Origin: Luteimonas wenzhouensis
Lineage (GTDB): Bacteria > Pseudomonadota > Gammaproteobacteria > Xanthomonadales > Xanthomonadaceae
Length of the DNA stretch: 64,000 bases
Direction of reading: 5' to 3'
Assembly: GCF_007859305.1 (NCBI RefSeq)
Contig: NZ_VOHE01000007.1
Location: 1 to 64,000, forward strand
Shown here: in pieces, positions 46,308 through 57,077 of the stretch
Layout: each line of letters opens with the position of its first letter
How positions within the stretch are numbered: the first letter of the stretch is position 1
Translations under genes and position numbers: made by a program
Notes under the pieces: generated by a model
The model's input: the letters and a program-made list of their open reading frames with translations, nothing else
The model's database searches: none
What the model was told of the DNA's origin: nothing

Positions 46308-48902
46308 ATGCCTTCCTCTCCGATCGGCACGCCCTGGGTCGTGCTCAAGTTCGGCGGCACGTCGGTGTCGCAACGCCATCGCTGGGACACGATCGGGCAG
46401 TTGGCGGGCAAACGTGCCGAGGAATGCGGCGGTCGCGTGCTGGTGGTGGTCTCGGCGCTTTCAGGTGTGACCAATGAGCTGACCGCGATCGCCGGCGGCG
46501 CCGACGACGCGGGCGCGCGGGTCGATGCGCTGGTCGAGCGCCATCGCGCCTTCGCCCGGGAACTCGGCCTGGAGCCGGATGCGGTGCTGGGCGGGCGCCT
46601 GGCGGCGCTGCGCGCGCTGCTCGACGATGCGCGCGCGCCCGGCCGCCGCCTGGACTGGCAGGCCGAGGTGCTGGCGCAGGGCGAACTGCTCTCCTCGACC
46701 CTGGGCGTGGCCTACCTGCGCGCGCAGGGCCTGGATTTCGGCTGGACCGACGCGCGCGACTGGCTGGATGCGATCGAACTGCCCAACCAGAGCGACTGGG
46801 GCCGGCGCCTGTCGGCCTCGTGCCGGCGCGAGGCCGACGACGACTGGCGCGCGCGCTTCGCCGCCCAGCCGAGCCGCCTGCTGTTGACCCAGGGCTTCAT
46901 CGCCCGCCATCCCGGGGGCGGCACCGCGGTGCTCGGCCGCGGCGGTTCGGACACGTCGGCGGCGCTGTTCGGCGGGCTGCTGCGCGCGCGCCGGGTGGAG
47001 ATCTGGACCGACGTGCCGGGCATGTTCACCGCCAACCCCCGCGAGGTGCCCGACGCGCGCCTGCTCACCCGGCTCGATTACGCCGAGGCGCAGGAGATCG
47101 CGACCACCGGCGCCAAGGTGCTGCACCCGCGCTCGCTCGGCCCGTGCCGGGTCAGCGGCGTGCCGATGGCGATCCTCGACACCACCCGACCCGAGCTGCC
47201 GGGCACGCGCATCGACGCCGACGCCGCCCACGTGCCGGGCGTCAAGGCGATCAGCCGCCGCAACGGCATCGTGCTGGTGTCGATGGAAACGGTGGGCATG
47301 TGGCAGTCGGTCGGCTTCCTGGCCGACATCTTCGAGCGCTTCCGCCGCCACGGCCTGTCGGTGGACCTGATCGGTTCGGCCGAGACCAACGTCACCGTCT
47401 CGCTCGACCCGAGCGAGAACCTGGTCAGCACCGACGTGCTGGCGCGGCTGTCCGAGGACCTGGCCCAGGTCTGCCGGGTCAAGGTGATCGCGCCGTGCGC
47501 GGCGATCACCCTGGTCGGCCTGGGCATGCGCTCGCTGCTGCACAAGCTCTCGGACGTGTGGGCCACGTTCGGCCGCGAGCGGGTGCACCTGATCTCGCAG
47601 TCATCCAACGACCTCAACCTCACCTTCGTCATCGACGAGGCCGACGCCGACGGCCTGCTGCCGGTGCTGCACGCCGAGTTGATCGATTCGGGCGCGATGC
47701 CGGTGTACGAGACCGGGGTGTTCGGCCCGCGCTGGAAGGACATCCTCGGCACCGTGCGCCCGCGGCCCGATCCCTGGTGGCGCGGCGAGCGCGAGCGGTT
47801 GCTGGCGCTCGCCGCCGACGGCACGCCGCGCTATGTCTACCATCTGCCCACGGTGCGCACGCGGGCGCGCCAGCTGCTGGGCGTGGAGTCGGTGGACCGG
47901 CGCTACTACGCGATCAAGGCCAACCCGCATCCGGCGATCCTGCGCGCGCTGGTGGCCGAAGGGTTCGGGCTGGAGTGCGTGTCGCTGGCCGAGGTCGGGC
48001 ACGTGTTCGCCAGCGTGCCGGGGCTGGATCCGGCGCGGGTGCTGTTCACGCCGAGCTTCGCCCCCGTCGACGAGTACGCCGGCGCGTTCGAGCGCGGGGT
48101 CACCGTCACCGTCGACAACTGCGAGCTGCTGCAGCGCTGGCCCGACGTGTTCCGCGGCCGCGGCGTGTGGCTGCGCATCGACCTGGGCTTCGGCGACGGC
48201 CACCACGAGAAGGTCACCACCGGGGGCAAGGCCTCGAAGTTCGGCCTGGCCGCGTCGCGGGTCGAGGAATTCGAGGCGCTGGCGCGCGCCCTGGACGTGC
48301 GCATCACCGGCCTGCACGCGCACCTGGGCAGCGGCGTGGAAACGCGCGAGCACTGGCGCGAGATGGTCGACGCGATGGCCGGCTTCGCGCGCCGCATCGG
48401 CACCGTGGAGGTGCTCGACATCGGCGGCGGCCTGCCGGTCCCGTATGCGGCCGACGACGAGCCGTTCGACCTGGAGGACTGGGGCGCCGGCCTGGCCGAC
48501 GTCAGGAAGGTGCACCCGGGCTTCGAGCTGGCGATCGAACCGGGCCGCTTCCTGGTGGCCGAGGCCGGCGTGCTGCTGGCGCGCTGCAGCCAGGTGGTGG
48601 AGAAGGACGGCGTGCACCGGGTGGGCCTGGACGCGGGCATGAACGCACTGATCCGGCCGGCGCTGTACGACGCTTGGCACGACATCGTGAACCTGGACCG
48701 GATCGGGGACGGGCAGCTGCGCGACTTCGACGTGGTCGGGCCGATCTGCGAATCCAGCGACGTGTTCGGCCGCCGGGTGAAGCTGCCGGCGGCGACCGCG
48801 CCCGGCGACGCGATGCTGGTGGCCGACACGGGCGCCTACGGCCATGTCATGGCCAGCACGTACAACCTGCGCTCGCTGCCGGTGGAGGACATCATCGAAT
48901 GA
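46308..48902 (+). CDS. lysAC: Bifunctional aspartate kinase / diaminopimelate decarboxylase
   Basis: An 864-residue fusion that holds the first and last steps of lysine synthesis. Residues about 10-470 are aspartokinase: VVLKFGGTSVSQ (11-22), then LLTQGFIARHPGGG and two ACT domains (VSMETVGMWQSVGFLADIF, LVGLGMRSLLHKLSDV). Residues about 490-864 are diaminopimelate decarboxylase (LysA): YYAIKANPHPAILRAL with the PLP lysine at 537, HLGSGVETREHW, and CESSDVFGRRVKLP near the end. Diaminopimelate is used for peptidoglycan, so linkage to murL and murD2 is logical. The stop overlaps murL by 4 bases. Confidence 0.96.
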   Translation: MPSSPIGTPWVVLKFGGTSVSQRHRWDTIGQLAGKRAEECGGRVLVVVSALSGVTNELTAIAGGADDAGARVDALVERHRAFARELGLEPDAVLGGRLAALRALLDDARAPGRRLDWQAEVLAQGELLSSTLGVAYLRAQGLDFGWTDARDWLDAIELPNQSDWGRRLSASCRREADDDWRARFAAQPSRLLLTQGFIARHPGGGTAVLGRGGSDTSAALFGGLLRARRVEIWTDVPGMFTANPREVPDARLLTRLDYAEAQEIATTGAKVLHPRSLGPCRVSGVPMAILDTTRPELPGTRIDADAAHVPGVKAISRRNGIVLVSMETVGMWQSVGFLADIFERFRRHGLSVDLIGSAETNVTVSLDPSENLVSTDVLARLSEDLAQVCRVKVIAPCAAITLVGLGMRSLLHKLSDVWATFGRERVHLISQSSNDLNLTFVIDEADADGLLPVLHAELIDSGAMPVYETGVFGPRWKDILGTVRPRPDPWWRGERERLLALAADGTPRYVYHLPTVRTRARQLLGVESVDRRYYAIKANPHPAILRALVAEGFGLECVSLAEVGHVFASVPGLDPARVLFTPSFAPVDEYAGAFERGVTVTVDNCELLQRWPDVFRGRGVWLRIDLGFGDGHHEKVTTGGKASKFGLAASRVEEFEALARALDVRITGLHAHLGSGVETREHWREMVDAMAGFARRIGTVEVLDIGGGLPVPYAADDEPFDLEDWGAGLADVRKVHPGFELAIEPGRFLVAEAGVLLARCSQVVEKDGVHRVGLDAGMNALIRPALYDAWHDIVNLDRIGDGQLRDFDVVGPICESSDVFGRRVKLPAATAPGDAMLVADTGAYGHVMASTYNLRSLPVEDIIE

Positions 48903-50320
48903 GCCAGTGGCAGTTCAATCGCGACGCGATCGGCGCCTTCCGCTTCCTGCGCAGCGGATTCGATCCCGCCAGCGGGGTGGCGCGGCTGGTCTATGCCTTC
49001 GACGACGGCCCCGAGCTGGTCGAGACGGTGAGCCTGCCCGGCGCGCCGTTCGCGCTCGACGGCGCCCGCGCCGCCGCGGCCGGGCGCGCGCTGCGGCTGC
49101 TGCACCTGGTTGCCGGGGTGAGCTACTACAAGGCCGCGGTGCCGGCGACGATCACGGTCGAGGACGGCGGGCTCGACGCCGCCAGTGCGGCATTGCTGGA
49201 GGAGATCTACCTCAGCGGGCTGGGCGAGTTCGCGTACCGCAACGGGCTGGACCTGCACGGGCGGATCCGCTTTCCTGCGGCCGACGGGCCACCATCCCGG
49301 CCCTCCCCCGCGAACGGGGGAGGGAGCGATGCGGACGGGGGCAGCGCGCCGGCGCTCGGCCTGCGCGAGCACGCGCTGGTCGCGATCGGCGGAGGCAAGG
49401 ATTCGCTGGTCAGCATCGAGGCGCTGCGGGCGCTGGGCGTCGAGCAGACCGTGGCCTGGATCGGCGGCTCGCAGCTGATCCGCGCCTGCGCCGGGCGCAC
49501 CGGCCTGCCGATGCTCAACATCGGCCGCCAGCTGGCGCCGGAGCTGTTCGACTACAACCGCCAGGGCGCGTGGAACGGACATATCCCGGTGACCGCGGTG
49601 AACTCCGCCATCCTCGCCTTCGCCGCGGTGGTGCTGGGCGTGGACCAGGTGGTGTTCTCCAACGAGCGTTCGGCCAGCTACGGCAGCATGATCCTCGCCC
49701 CGGACGGCAGCGTCACCGGCGAGGTGAACCACCAGTGGTCCAAGGGCTGGGCGTTCGAGCGCGCCTTCGCCGCGCACCTGCGCTCGCACGTGGCCGCGGA
49801 CCTGCGCTACTACTCGCTGCTGCGGCCGCTGAGCGAGCTGGCGGTGGCGCGCCAGTTCGCGCAGCTCGATGCCTACGACGGCCACTTCTCCAGCTGCAAC
49901 CGCAATTTCCACCTGCTTGGCGAACGCCCGGTCAACCGCTGGTGCGGGGTGTGCCCGAAGTGCCACTTCGTGTTCCTGGCGCTGGCGCCGTTCATGCCCA
50001 AGCCGCGCCTGGTCGGGATCTTCGGCCGCAACCTGCTCGACGATCCGGCCCAGGTCCCGGGCTTCGATGCGCTGCTCGAATACCGCGACCACAAGCCGTT
50101 CGAATGCGTCGGTGAAGGCCGCGAGTCGCGCGCGGCGATGGCGGCGCTGGCCGCGCGCCCGGAGTGGCGCGAGGACGCGGTGGTGGCGCGCTTCGCGCGC
50201 GAGATCGCGCCGCAGCTGGGCGCGGACGAGGTCGACGTCGACGCGCTGCTGGCGCCGAAGGGCGAGCACGGCATCCCCGCGCCGCTGTGGGAGCGGCTGC
50301 GTGAACGCTTCGCGGCCTGA
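48899..50320 (+). CDS. murL: UDP-N-acetylmuramoyl-L-alanyl-L-glutamate epimerase (MurL)
   Basis: A 473-residue protein that matches MurL, the enzyme first described in Xanthomonas oryzae that epimerises the terminal L-Glu of UDP-MurNAc-L-Ala-L-Glu to D-Glu. Visible features are a PP-loop-like [18 protein letters not shown] (about 159-176), [14 protein letters not shown], and a cysteine cluster [14 protein letters not shown] late in the protein. Residues about 128-150 are a Pro/Gly/Ser-rich insert that comes from a repeat element in the DNA (49301-49324). It lies between lysAC and murD2 with overlaps on both sides, which fits the two-step MurD2-MurL route. Confidence 0.9.
   Translation: MSQWQFNRDAIGAFRFLRSGFDPASGVARLVYAFDDGPELVETVSLPGAPFALDGARAAAAGRALRLLHLVAGVSYYKAAVPATITVEDGGLDAASAALLEEIYLSGLGEFAYRNGLDLHGRIRFPAADGPPSRPSPANGGGSDADGGSAPALGLREHALVAIGGGKDSLVSIEALRALGVEQTVAWIGGSQLIRACAGRTGLPMLNIGRQLAPELFDYNRQGAWNGHIPVTAVNSAILAFAAVVLGVDQVVFSNERSASYGSMILAPDGSVTGEVNHQWSKGWAFERAFAAHLRSHVAADLRYYSLLRPLSELAVARQFAQLDAYDGHFSSCNRNFHLLGERPVNRWCGVCPKCHFVFLALAPFMPKPRLVGIFGRNLLDDPAQVPGFDALLEYRDHKPFECVGEGRESRAAMAALAARPEWREDAVVARFAREIAPQLGADEVDVDALLAPKGEHGIPAPLWERLRERFAA
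49301..49324. repeat. C-rich inverted-repeat element (copy E) inside murL
   Basis: Perfect 10-base arms CCCTCCCCCG and CGGGGGAGGG flank CGAA, preceded by ACCATCCCGG as in the intergenic copies. It keeps the murL frame open and encodes about residues 134-142 of a low-complexity linker. Confidence 0.6.
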
Positions 50321-51737
50321 CATCGCCTCGCTCGCCGGGCGCCGTGTGGCCCTGTGGGGCTGGGGGCGCGAGGGTCGCGCCGCCTACGCAGCCCTGCGCG
50401 CGGCGGCCGACGGCCTGCCCGCTGGCGGCGGCGACGACCGCTTCCCGGCCACGCTGACGCTGTTGTGTTCCGAAGCCGAAGCGGACGAGGCGCGGGCGCT
50501 GGGTGACGCGCGCCTGCGGGTGGAGACGCAGGCCAGCGCGGAGCGGCTGTCCGCGTTCGACGTGGTGGTGAAGTCGCCGGGCATCAGCCCCTACCGGCCG
50601 GAGGCACTGGAAGCCGCATCACGCGGCACGCGCTTCCTCGGCGGCACCGCGCTTTGGTTCGCCTCGCGCCCGGACGCGACCACGCTCTGCGTCACCGGCA
50701 CCAAGGGCAAGAGCACCTCGTCGGCGCTGCTGGCGCACCTGCTGCGCGCGGGCGGCCACCGCACCGCGCTCACCGGCAACATCGGCCAGCCGCTGCTGGA
50801 AGTGCTCGACGGCCAGGCCGAGTACTGGGTGGTGGAACTGTCCAGCTACCAGACCGGCGATGTCGCCGCCGCCGGCGTGCCGCCGCAGGTGGCGCTGGTG
50901 ACCAACGTCTTCCCCGAGCACCTGGACTGGCACGGCAGCCATGAGCGCTACGTGCGCGACAAGCTCGCGCTGGTCACCGGGGCGCACCCGCGCATCGCCG
51001 TGCTCAATGCGGCCGATCCGCTGCTGGCCGAAGCCGGGCGCGGCCTGCCGCGCAGCGAAGTGCGCTGGTTCGGCCACGCCGATGGCTGGCACCTGCGCGG
51101 CGACGTGCTGTGGCGGGGAGGCCGGGAGGTGCTCGACACCCGCGGCGTGCCGCTGCCCGGCCGCCACAACCGCGCCAACCTGTGCGGCGTGCTCGCCGCG
51201 ATCGAGGCGCTGGGCCTGGACGCGGTGGCGCTGGCGCCGCATGCGGCGGGCTTTCGCCCGCTGCCGCACCGGCTGCAGTCGCTGGGCGTGCGCGACGGCC
51301 TCGAGTACGTCAACGATTCGATCAGCACCACGCCGCATGCCAGCCTGGCGGCGCTGGAGGTGTTCGCCGGGCGCCCGGTGGCGATCCTGGTCGGCGGGCA
51401 CGACCGCGGCGTGGACTGGAGCGCGTTCGCCGAGGCGGTGCGCGCGCGGCCGCCGGCGGCGATCGTCACCATGGGCCAGAACGGGCCGCGGATCCACGCG
51501 CTGCTGGCGGCGGACGCCGGGTGCGCCGGCTACGCGCTGCGCCAGGCGGCCGGTCTCGGCGAGGCCGTGGCGCAGGCGCGCACCGCGCTGGCGGGCGGGG
51601 GCGTGGTGCTGCTGTCGCCGGGGGCGCCCAGTTTCGGCGCCTACCGTGACTATGCCGAGCGCGGCCGCCACTTCGCCGCCCTGGCCGGGTTCGACCCGGC
51701 GGCGATCGCCGCCATCCCGGGGATCGGGATCGCCTGA
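50301..51737 (+). CDS. murD2: UDP-N-acetylmuramoyl-L-alanine--L-glutamate ligase (MurD2)
   Basis: A 478-residue Mur ligase. Domain 1 starts [19 protein letters not shown] (NAD-like Rossmann), the ATP loop is [15 protein letters not shown] (about 131-145), followed by [23 protein letters not shown] with catalytic residues, and domain 3 with [16 protein letters not shown]. It resembles MurD but sits next to MurL, so by analogy with Xanthomonas it adds L-Glu rather than D-Glu. The GTG at 50301 overlaps murL by 20 bases; normal MurD length is about 440-480. Confidence 0.88.
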   Translation: MNASRPDIASLAGRRVALWGWGREGRAAYAALRAAADGLPAGGGDDRFPATLTLLCSEAEADEARALGDARLRVETQASAERLSAFDVVVKSPGISPYRPEALEAASRGTRFLGGTALWFASRPDATTLCVTGTKGKSTSSALLAHLLRAGGHRTALTGNIGQPLLEVLDGQAEYWVVELSSYQTGDVAAAGVPPQVALVTNVFPEHLDWHGSHERYVRDKLALVTGAHPRIAVLNAADPLLAEAGRGLPRSEVRWFGHADGWHLRGDVLWRGGREVLDTRGVPLPGRHNRANLCGVLAAIEALGLDAVALAPHAAGFRPLPHRLQSLGVRDGLEYVNDSISTTPHASLAALEVFAGRPVAILVGGHDRGVDWSAFAEAVRARPPAAIVTMGQNGPRIHALLAADAGCAGYALRQAAGLGEAVAQARTALAGGGVVLLSPGAPSFGAYRDYAERGRHFAALAGFDPAAIAAIPGIGIA

Positions 51738-51807
51738 AGCACGGCGCGCGCGCCAGGGTACCGGGCACCACGCCGGCGCGCGCCGCCGCGCGTGCGGCGC
51801 GGTGGGC

Positions 51808-52806
51808 TCAGGAGTCGCGTTCGACCGCGTAGCGCGCCAGCCCGCGCAGCGCGGCGACGGCCTCGTTCGCCGGGAGGGGCGCCAGCGCGGCCTCGGCGGC
51901 GGCGGCGTATTCGCGTGCTCGCGCCCGGCTGTACTCCAGGCTGCCGGCGGCCCGGATCGCGGCCAGCACCTCGGGCATTGCGCCCTTGTCGCCCTGTTCG
52001 ACGATGGTGCGCAGACGGGCACGGGTGGCCGCGTCCGCCTGCGCCATCGCGTGGATCAGCGGCAGCGTCGCCTTGCCTTCGGCCAGGTCGTCGCCGAGGT
52101 TCTTGCCCAGCGCCTGGGCGTCGGCGCTGTAGTCGAGCACGTCGTCGGCGATCTGGAACGCATAGCCCAGGCGCATGCCGTAGTCGTACAGCGCCTGCTG
52201 GGCGGCCTCGTCCGCGCCCGAGGCCATCGCGCCCAGGCGGGTACCGGCGGCGAACAGCACCGCGGTCTTGCGCTCGATCACGCCCAGGTAGGCGGCCTCG
52301 TCGGTGTCGGGGTTGTGCACGTGCAGCAGCTGCAGCACCTCGCCCTCGGCGATGCGGTTGGTGGTGTCGGCCAGCAGCCGCATCACCGGCATGCTGTCGA
52401 GTTCGACCATCAGCTGGAAGCTGCGCGAGTACAGGAAGTCGCCGACTAGGATGCTCGCCGCATTGCCCCAGATCGCGTTGGCCGTGCTGCGGCCGCGGCG
52501 CAGATCGGACTCGTCCACCACGTCGTCGTGGAGCAGGGTCGAGGTGTGGATGAACTCGATGATCGCCGCCAGCTGGTGGTGGCGCGCGCCCACCTGGCCG
52601 GTGGCGCGCCCGGCCAGCGCGACCAGCATCGGCCGCAGGCGCTTGCCGCCGGCCGAGACAATGTGCTCGGCGACCTGGTTGATCAGCACCACGTCCGAGG
52701 CCAGGCGGCGTCGGATCAGGGCGTCGATCGCGGCCATGTCGTCGGCCGCGAGGGCCTGGATGGCGGGCAGGCCGGGCCCGGCTGCGGGGGGGGCGGGGGC
52801 GTCCAT
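51808..52806 (-). CDS. ispB: Octaprenyl diphosphate synthase
   Basis: A 332-residue trans-prenyltransferase that builds the long isoprenoid side chain of ubiquinone from farnesyl diphosphate and IPP. Both aspartate-rich motifs are present: LLHDDVVDESDLRRG (first DDxxD) and AFQIADDVLDYSAD (second), with GGKRLRPML before the first. It begins with a short Pro/Ala-rich tail. It is divergent from ssb. Confidence 0.94.
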   Translation of the reverse strand: MDAPAPPAAGPGLPAIQALAADDMAAIDALIRRRLASDVVLINQVAEHIVSAGGKRLRPMLVALAGRATGQVGARHHQLAAIIEFIHTSTLLHDDVVDESDLRRGRSTANAIWGNAASILVGDFLYSRSFQLMVELDSMPVMRLLADTTNRIAEGEVLQLLHVHNPDTDEAAYLGVIERKTAVLFAAGTRLGAMASGADEAAQQALYDYGMRLGYAFQIADDVLDYSADAQALGKNLGDDLAEGKATLPLIHAMAQADAATRARLRTIVEQGDKGAMPEVLAAIRAAGSLEYSRARAREYAAAAEAALAPLPANEAVAALRGLARYAVERDS

Positions 52807-52915
52807 TGACGATCCGTGGAAGATGAACGGGGGATTATAGGATCCCGCCCGTGGCCCGGCGCGGCGCAGTCCTACGCGGCCTTGCGTCGCGACCCGACGC
52901 CTCCGGCCCCCGGGC

Positions 52916-52921
52916 TATAAT
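52916..52921 (+). promoter_or_regulatory. -10 box of ssb
   Basis: A perfect TATAAT lies 46 bases before the ssb ATG in the setting GGGCTATAATCC. No good -35 match is at 16-18 bases, so the promoter assignment rests on the -10 alone. Confidence 0.5.
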
Positions 52922-52966
52922 CCAATGCCTTTCGCCGGGCGCGCCGGCGACATCCGAGGACTCCCA

Positions 52967-53422
52967 ATGGCCCGTGGCATCAACAAGGCGATCCTTGTCG
53001 GCAATCTCGGCAACGATCCCGAAACCCGCTACACCCAGAGCGGCATGGCCGTCACCAAGATCAGCCTGGCCACCACCACGGTGCGCAAGGACCGGGACGG
53101 CAACACCCAGGAAAAGACCGAGTGGCACCGCGTGACCTTCTTCGGCAAGCTCGCCGAGATCGCGGCCGAATACCTGCGCAAAGGCTCGCAGGTCTACGTC
53201 GAGGGCCGGATCAGCTACAGCGAGCACGTCGGCGACGACGGCCAGAAGCGCTACTACACCGACATCATCGCCGACGAGATGCAGATGCTCGGCGGCCGTG
53301 GCGACGGTGGCGGCGGCTACGAACGCTCGCGCCCGCAGCGCCAGGAGCCGCGCCAGCAGTCCGCGCCCAGCCGCCAGCCGGCGCCGGTCGAGGACTTCCC
53401 CGACGACGACATCCCGTTTTGA
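52967..53422 (+). CDS. ssb: Single-stranded DNA-binding protein
   Basis: A 151-residue SSB. The N-terminal OB fold is clear ([24 protein letters not shown], then [28 protein letters not shown]), followed by a Gly/Arg/Gln/Pro-rich tail and the conserved acidic tip DFPDDDIPF that binds repair and replication partners. It acts as a tetramer coating single-stranded DNA. GAGGA precedes the ATG; in-frame ATG at 52925 is upstream but unlikely. Confidence 0.96.
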   Translation: MARGINKAILVGNLGNDPETRYTQSGMAVTKISLATTTVRKDRDGNTQEKTEWHRVTFFGKLAEIAAEYLRKGSQVYVEGRISYSEHVGDDGQKRYYTDIIADEMQMLGGRGDGGGGYERSRPQRQEPRQQSAPSRQPAPVEDFPDDDIPF

Positions 53423-53478
53423 AGCCCTGGCGCCAGGCCGCCCGGCGCCCGTTCCGCCCATAGGACACAGGAGGTTCC

Positions 53479-54534
53479 GTGCCAACTTGGCTAGTGACCG
53501 GCGGTGCCGGTTTCATCGGTGGCAACTTCGTGCGGGAGGCCGTGGCGCACGGCGTGCGCGTGGTCAACCTCGACGCGCTCACGTACGCCGGCAACCTCGA
53601 GTCGCTCAGGGACCTCGACGGCAACCCCGACCACGTCTTCATCCATGGTGACATCGGCGACCGCGCGCTCGTCTCGCGCCTGCTGGCCGAGCATCGCCCC
53701 GACGCGGTGCTGAACTTCGCCGCCGAGAGCCACGTCGACCGCTCGATCGACGGCCCGGCGGCGTTCATCCAGACCAACGTGGTCGGCACCCTGGCCCTGC
53801 TGGAATCCGTGCGCGACTACTGGAAGTCGCTCCAGGGCGCGGCCCGCGAAGGGTTCCGCTTCCTGCACGTGTCCACCGACGAGGTCTACGGCACGCTCGG
53901 CGAGACCGGCAAGTTCACCGAGACCACCCCCTACGCGCCCAACTCGCCATACTCGGCCTCCAAGGCCGCGTCCGACCACCTGGTGCGCGCGTTCCATCAC
54001 ACCTACGGCCTGCCCACGCTCACCACCAACTGCTCGAACAACTACGGGCCCTACCACTTCCCGGAGAAGCTCATCCCGCTGGTGATCGCCAAGGCCCTGG
54101 CCGGCGAGCCGCTGCCGGTGTACGGCGACGGCAGGCAGGTGCGCGACTGGCTGTACGTGAGCGACCACTGCGAGGCGATCCGCACGGTGCTGGCCGGCGG
54201 CCGGGTGGGCGAGACCTACAACATCGGCGGCAACGCCGAAAAGCAGAACATCGAGGTGGTCCAGGCGATCTGCGCACTGCTCGACGAGCGCCGCCCGCGC
54301 GAGGACGGCAAGCCGCGCGAATCGCAGATCACCTTCGTCGCCGACCGCCCCGGCCACGACCGCCGCTACGCCATCGACGCCAGCAAGCTGCGCGACGAAC
54401 TGGGCTGGGAGCCGAAGTACACCTTCGAGCGCGGGCTGGCCGAGACGGTCGACTGGTACCTGGCCAACCAGGACTGGGTGCGCCACGTGCTCGACGGCAG
54501 CTACCGCCTGGAGCGGATCGGGGTATCGGCATGA
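53479..54534 (+). CDS. rmlB: dTDP-glucose 4,6-dehydratase
   Basis: A 351-residue enzyme, second step of dTDP-L-rhamnose synthesis. NAD-binding [11 protein letters not shown] lies at the N-terminus, [11 protein letters not shown] holds the catalytic Thr-Asp-Glu, and Tyr158/Lys162 form the YSASK motif; [13 protein letters not shown] is typical. A GTG start at 53479 has AGGAGG 5 bases upstream. It heads the rmlBACD operon, whose genes overlap by 4 bases each. Confidence 0.97.
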   Translation: MPTWLVTGGAGFIGGNFVREAVAHGVRVVNLDALTYAGNLESLRDLDGNPDHVFIHGDIGDRALVSRLLAEHRPDAVLNFAAESHVDRSIDGPAAFIQTNVVGTLALLESVRDYWKSLQGAAREGFRFLHVSTDEVYGTLGETGKFTETTPYAPNSPYSASKAASDHLVRAFHHTYGLPTLTTNCSNNYGPYHFPEKLIPLVIAKALAGEPLPVYGDGRQVRDWLYVSDHCEAIRTVLAGGRVGETYNIGGNAEKQNIEVVQAICALLDERRPREDGKPRESQITFVADRPGHDRRYAIDASKLRDELGWEPKYTFERGLAETVDWYLANQDWVRHVLDGSYRLERIGVSA

Positions 54535-55418
54535 CCGCGCGCAAGGGCATCGTCCTGGCCGGCGGCTCGGGCACCCGGCTCTACCCGATCACCAAGGCGA
54601 TCAGCAAGCAGCTGCTGCCGGTCTACGACAAGCCGATGATCTACTACCCGCTGAGCGTGCTCATGCTCGCCGGGATCCGTGAGGTGCTGGTCATCAACAC
54701 CCCGCACGAGCAGGCGCTGTTCAAGGCACTGCTGGGCGACGGCTCGCAGTGGGGCATGAAGATCGAGTACGCCGTGCAGCCCAGCCCGGACGGCCTGGCG
54801 CAGGCGTTCCTGATCGGCCGCGAGTTCCTCGATGGCGCGCCGAGCTGCCTGGTGCTGGGCGACAACATCTTCCACGGCCCCGGCCTGACCGCGATGCTCA
54901 AGCGCGCCGACGCGCGCGAGGCCGGGGCCACGGTGTTCGGCTACTGGGTCTCCGATCCGGAACGCTACGGCGTGGCCGAGTTCGACGAGCTCGGGCGCGT
55001 GATCGGGCTCGAGGAGAAGCCGGCGCAGCCGCGCTCGAATTACGCCGTGACCGGGCTGTACTTCTACGATGGGCGCGCGCCGGAGTTCGCCGCGACGCTG
55101 ACGCCGTCGGCGCGCGGAGAACTCGAGATCACCGACCTCAACCGCTGCTACCTCGACCAGGGCGAGCTGCACCTGGAGCGCCTGGGCCGCGGCTATGCCT
55201 GGCTCGACACCGGCACCCACCAGTCGCTGCTCGAGGCCTCGAACTACATCGAGACCATCGAGGCCCGCCAGGGCCTGCGCGTGTGCTGCCCGGAGGAGAT
55301 CGCCTGGAACAACGGCTGGATCGACGAGCAGCAGCTGCAGGCGCTGGCCGCGCCACTGGCCAAGAACGGCTACGGCCGCTACCTGCTGAGCCTGGCCGAT
55401 CGCGGCTACGTGCCATGA
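54531..55418 (+). CDS. rmlA: Glucose-1-phosphate thymidylyltransferase
   Basis: A 295-residue nucleotidyltransferase that makes dTDP-glucose from dTTP and glucose 1-phosphate. [36 protein letters not shown] (in the first 40 residues) is the standard signature, and the late [18 protein letters not shown] matches RmlA. ATGA overlap with rmlB implies coupling. The enzyme is feedback-inhibited by dTDP-rhamnose in other species. Confidence 0.97.
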   Translation: MTARKGIVLAGGSGTRLYPITKAISKQLLPVYDKPMIYYPLSVLMLAGIREVLVINTPHEQALFKALLGDGSQWGMKIEYAVQPSPDGLAQAFLIGREFLDGAPSCLVLGDNIFHGPGLTAMLKRADAREAGATVFGYWVSDPERYGVAEFDELGRVIGLEEKPAQPRSNYAVTGLYFYDGRAPEFAATLTPSARGELEITDLNRCYLDQGELHLERLGRGYAWLDTGTHQSLLEASNYIETIEARQGLRVCCPEEIAWNNGWIDEQQLQALAAPLAKNGYGRYLLSLADRGYVP

Positions 55419-55972
55419 AGCTGATCGAGACCGGCCTGCCCGGTTGCGTCGTCGTCGAGCCGCGGGTGTTCGGCGACGATCGCGGCTTCTTTTTCGAGTC
55501 GTTCAACCTCGACAAGCTGGGCGCGCACGGCTTCTCGCCGCGCTTCGTGCAGGGCAACGTGTCGTCGTCCGCCCGCGGCGTGCTGCGCGGGCTGCATTAC
55601 CAGTGGCCCAACCCGCAGGGCAAGTACGTCTCGGTGCTCGAAGGCGAGGTCTGGGACGTAGCCGTCGACATCCGCCGCGGCTCGCCGCATTTCGGGCGCT
55701 GGACCGCGGTACTGCTGAGCGCGGAGAACAAGCGCCACTTCTGGATCCCGGAGGGCTTCGCCCACGGGTTCGTCGCCCTCAGCGAGCGGGCGCTGTTCAC
55801 CTACCTGTGCACCGCCACCTACGATCCGGCGGCCGACGCCAACATCCGCTGGGACGATCCGGACCTCGCCATCGACTGGCCGCTCGCCGGGCCGAGGCTG
55901 TCGCCCAAGGATGCGAAGGCCCCGCTGCTGGCCGACGTGCCGCCGGACCGGCTGCCCGTGTACGTGCCATGA
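55415..55972 (+). CDS. rmlC: dTDP-4-dehydrorhamnose 3,5-epimerase
   Basis: A 185-residue cupin epimerase, third step of the pathway. [12 protein letters not shown], then [16 protein letters not shown] with the catalytic His, [15 protein letters not shown] with the catalytic Asp, and [10 protein letters not shown] are the usual RmlC landmarks. It lies between rmlA and rmlD with 4-base overlaps. Confidence 0.97.
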   Translation: MKLIETGLPGCVVVEPRVFGDDRGFFFESFNLDKLGAHGFSPRFVQGNVSSSARGVLRGLHYQWPNPQGKYVSVLEGEVWDVAVDIRRGSPHFGRWTAVLLSAENKRHFWIPEGFAHGFVALSERALFTYLCTATYDPAADANIRWDDPDLAIDWPLAGPRLSPKDAKAPLLADVPPDRLPVYVP

Positions 55973-56859
55973 GGATCCTGCTGCTCGGCGCCAACGGACA
56001 GGTCGGGTACGAGCTGCGCCGGAGCCTGGCGCCGCTGGGCGAGGTGGTGTGCGCCACGCGAGACGGTCGCCTGGCGGACGACGGTGGCGCGGCGTGCGAG
56101 GTGGCCGACCTGGACCGGCCGGACACGCTGCCGGCCCTGGTCGAGCGCATCGGACCGGACGTGGTGGTGAACGCCGCCGCCTACACCGCGGTCGACCGTG
56201 CCGAATCCGAGCGCGAGGCCGCCTTTCGCGCGAACGCGGAGGCGCCCGGGGCGCTGGCCGGGGCCTGCGCGCGGCGCGATGCCCTGTTCGTGCATTACTC
56301 CACCGACTACGTCTTCGACGGCACGGCCACCCGGCCATACCGGGAGGACGACCCGGTGGCGCCGCTGGGCGTGTACGGCGAGAGCAAGCTGGCCGGCGAA
56401 CGGGCCGTCCAGGCCAGCGGCGCGCGCCACATGGTGTTCCGCACCGCCTGGGTGTACGCCGACCGCGGCCGCAACTTCATGCTGACCATGCTGCGGCTCG
56501 CCGCCGAACGCGACGAACTGCGCGTGGTCGCCGACCAGGCGGGCACGCCCACGCCCGCGGCGCTCATCGCCGATGCCACCGCGGCGATGCTGCGGCGGCC
56601 GTTCGCCGGGTCCGGCCTGTGGCACCTGACCGCTGGCGGCGGGACGACCTGGCACGGGTTCGCCGAGGCCATCGTCGAACGCGCCCACGTCCTGGGGCGG
56701 ATCCCCCGTCGACCGCGCGTGCTGCCGATCACCAGCGCGGAATACCCGACGCCCGCGCGCCGGCCGGCGTGGTCCCGCCTGGACTGTTCGAAGTTCGAGC
56801 GCGACGCCGGCTTCCGGCTGCCGGACTGGAGCCACGCGCTGCACGCCGTGCTGCGCTAG
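55969..56859 (+). CDS. rmlD: dTDP-4-dehydrorhamnose reductase
   Basis: A 296-residue short-chain reductase, the last step, giving dTDP-L-rhamnose. ILLLGANGQVGYEL is the cofactor loop, VNAAAYTAVDRAES the family hallmark, and VYGESKLAGE the Tyr-x3-Lys motif. Rhamnose may be used for O-antigen or for the glycan made by the cluster at the left end of the window. Confidence 0.96.
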   Translation: MRILLLGANGQVGYELRRSLAPLGEVVCATRDGRLADDGGAACEVADLDRPDTLPALVERIGPDVVVNAAAYTAVDRAESEREAAFRANAEAPGALAGACARRDALFVHYSTDYVFDGTATRPYREDDPVAPLGVYGESKLAGERAVQASGARHMVFRTAWVYADRGRNFMLTMLRLAAERDELRVVADQAGTPTPAALIADATAAMLRRPFAGSGLWHLTAGGGTTWHGFAEAIVERAHVLGRIPRRPRVLPITSAEYPTPARRPAWSRLDCSKFERDAGFRLPDWSHALHAVLR

Positions 56860-57018
56860 GCGGCGGTCCATCGCCGCCGCTGCCCGCCCCCGGCCCCGGG
56901 CGCCCCGACACGCGTGTTCCCGGCATCGAGTGGCCTGGGGCCGGCAGCTTCGCCCCCGACCGGTCGCCAGGGCGCGACCGCCGGCGCGTGGCGCCGCCGC
57001 GCATGTGCCGGAGGTCCT

Positions 57019-57048
57019 TTGCGCCCGGCGTGGGCCAGCGCCTACCAT
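57019..57048 (+). promoter_or_regulatory. Candidate promoter of the S9 peptidase gene
   Basis: TTGCGC (57019-57024) and TACCAT (57043-57048) are 18 bases apart, 29 bases before the ATG. Confidence 0.35.
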
Positions 57049-57077
57049 CCGCCCATTCCCTTACCGGAGTGTCCCGG

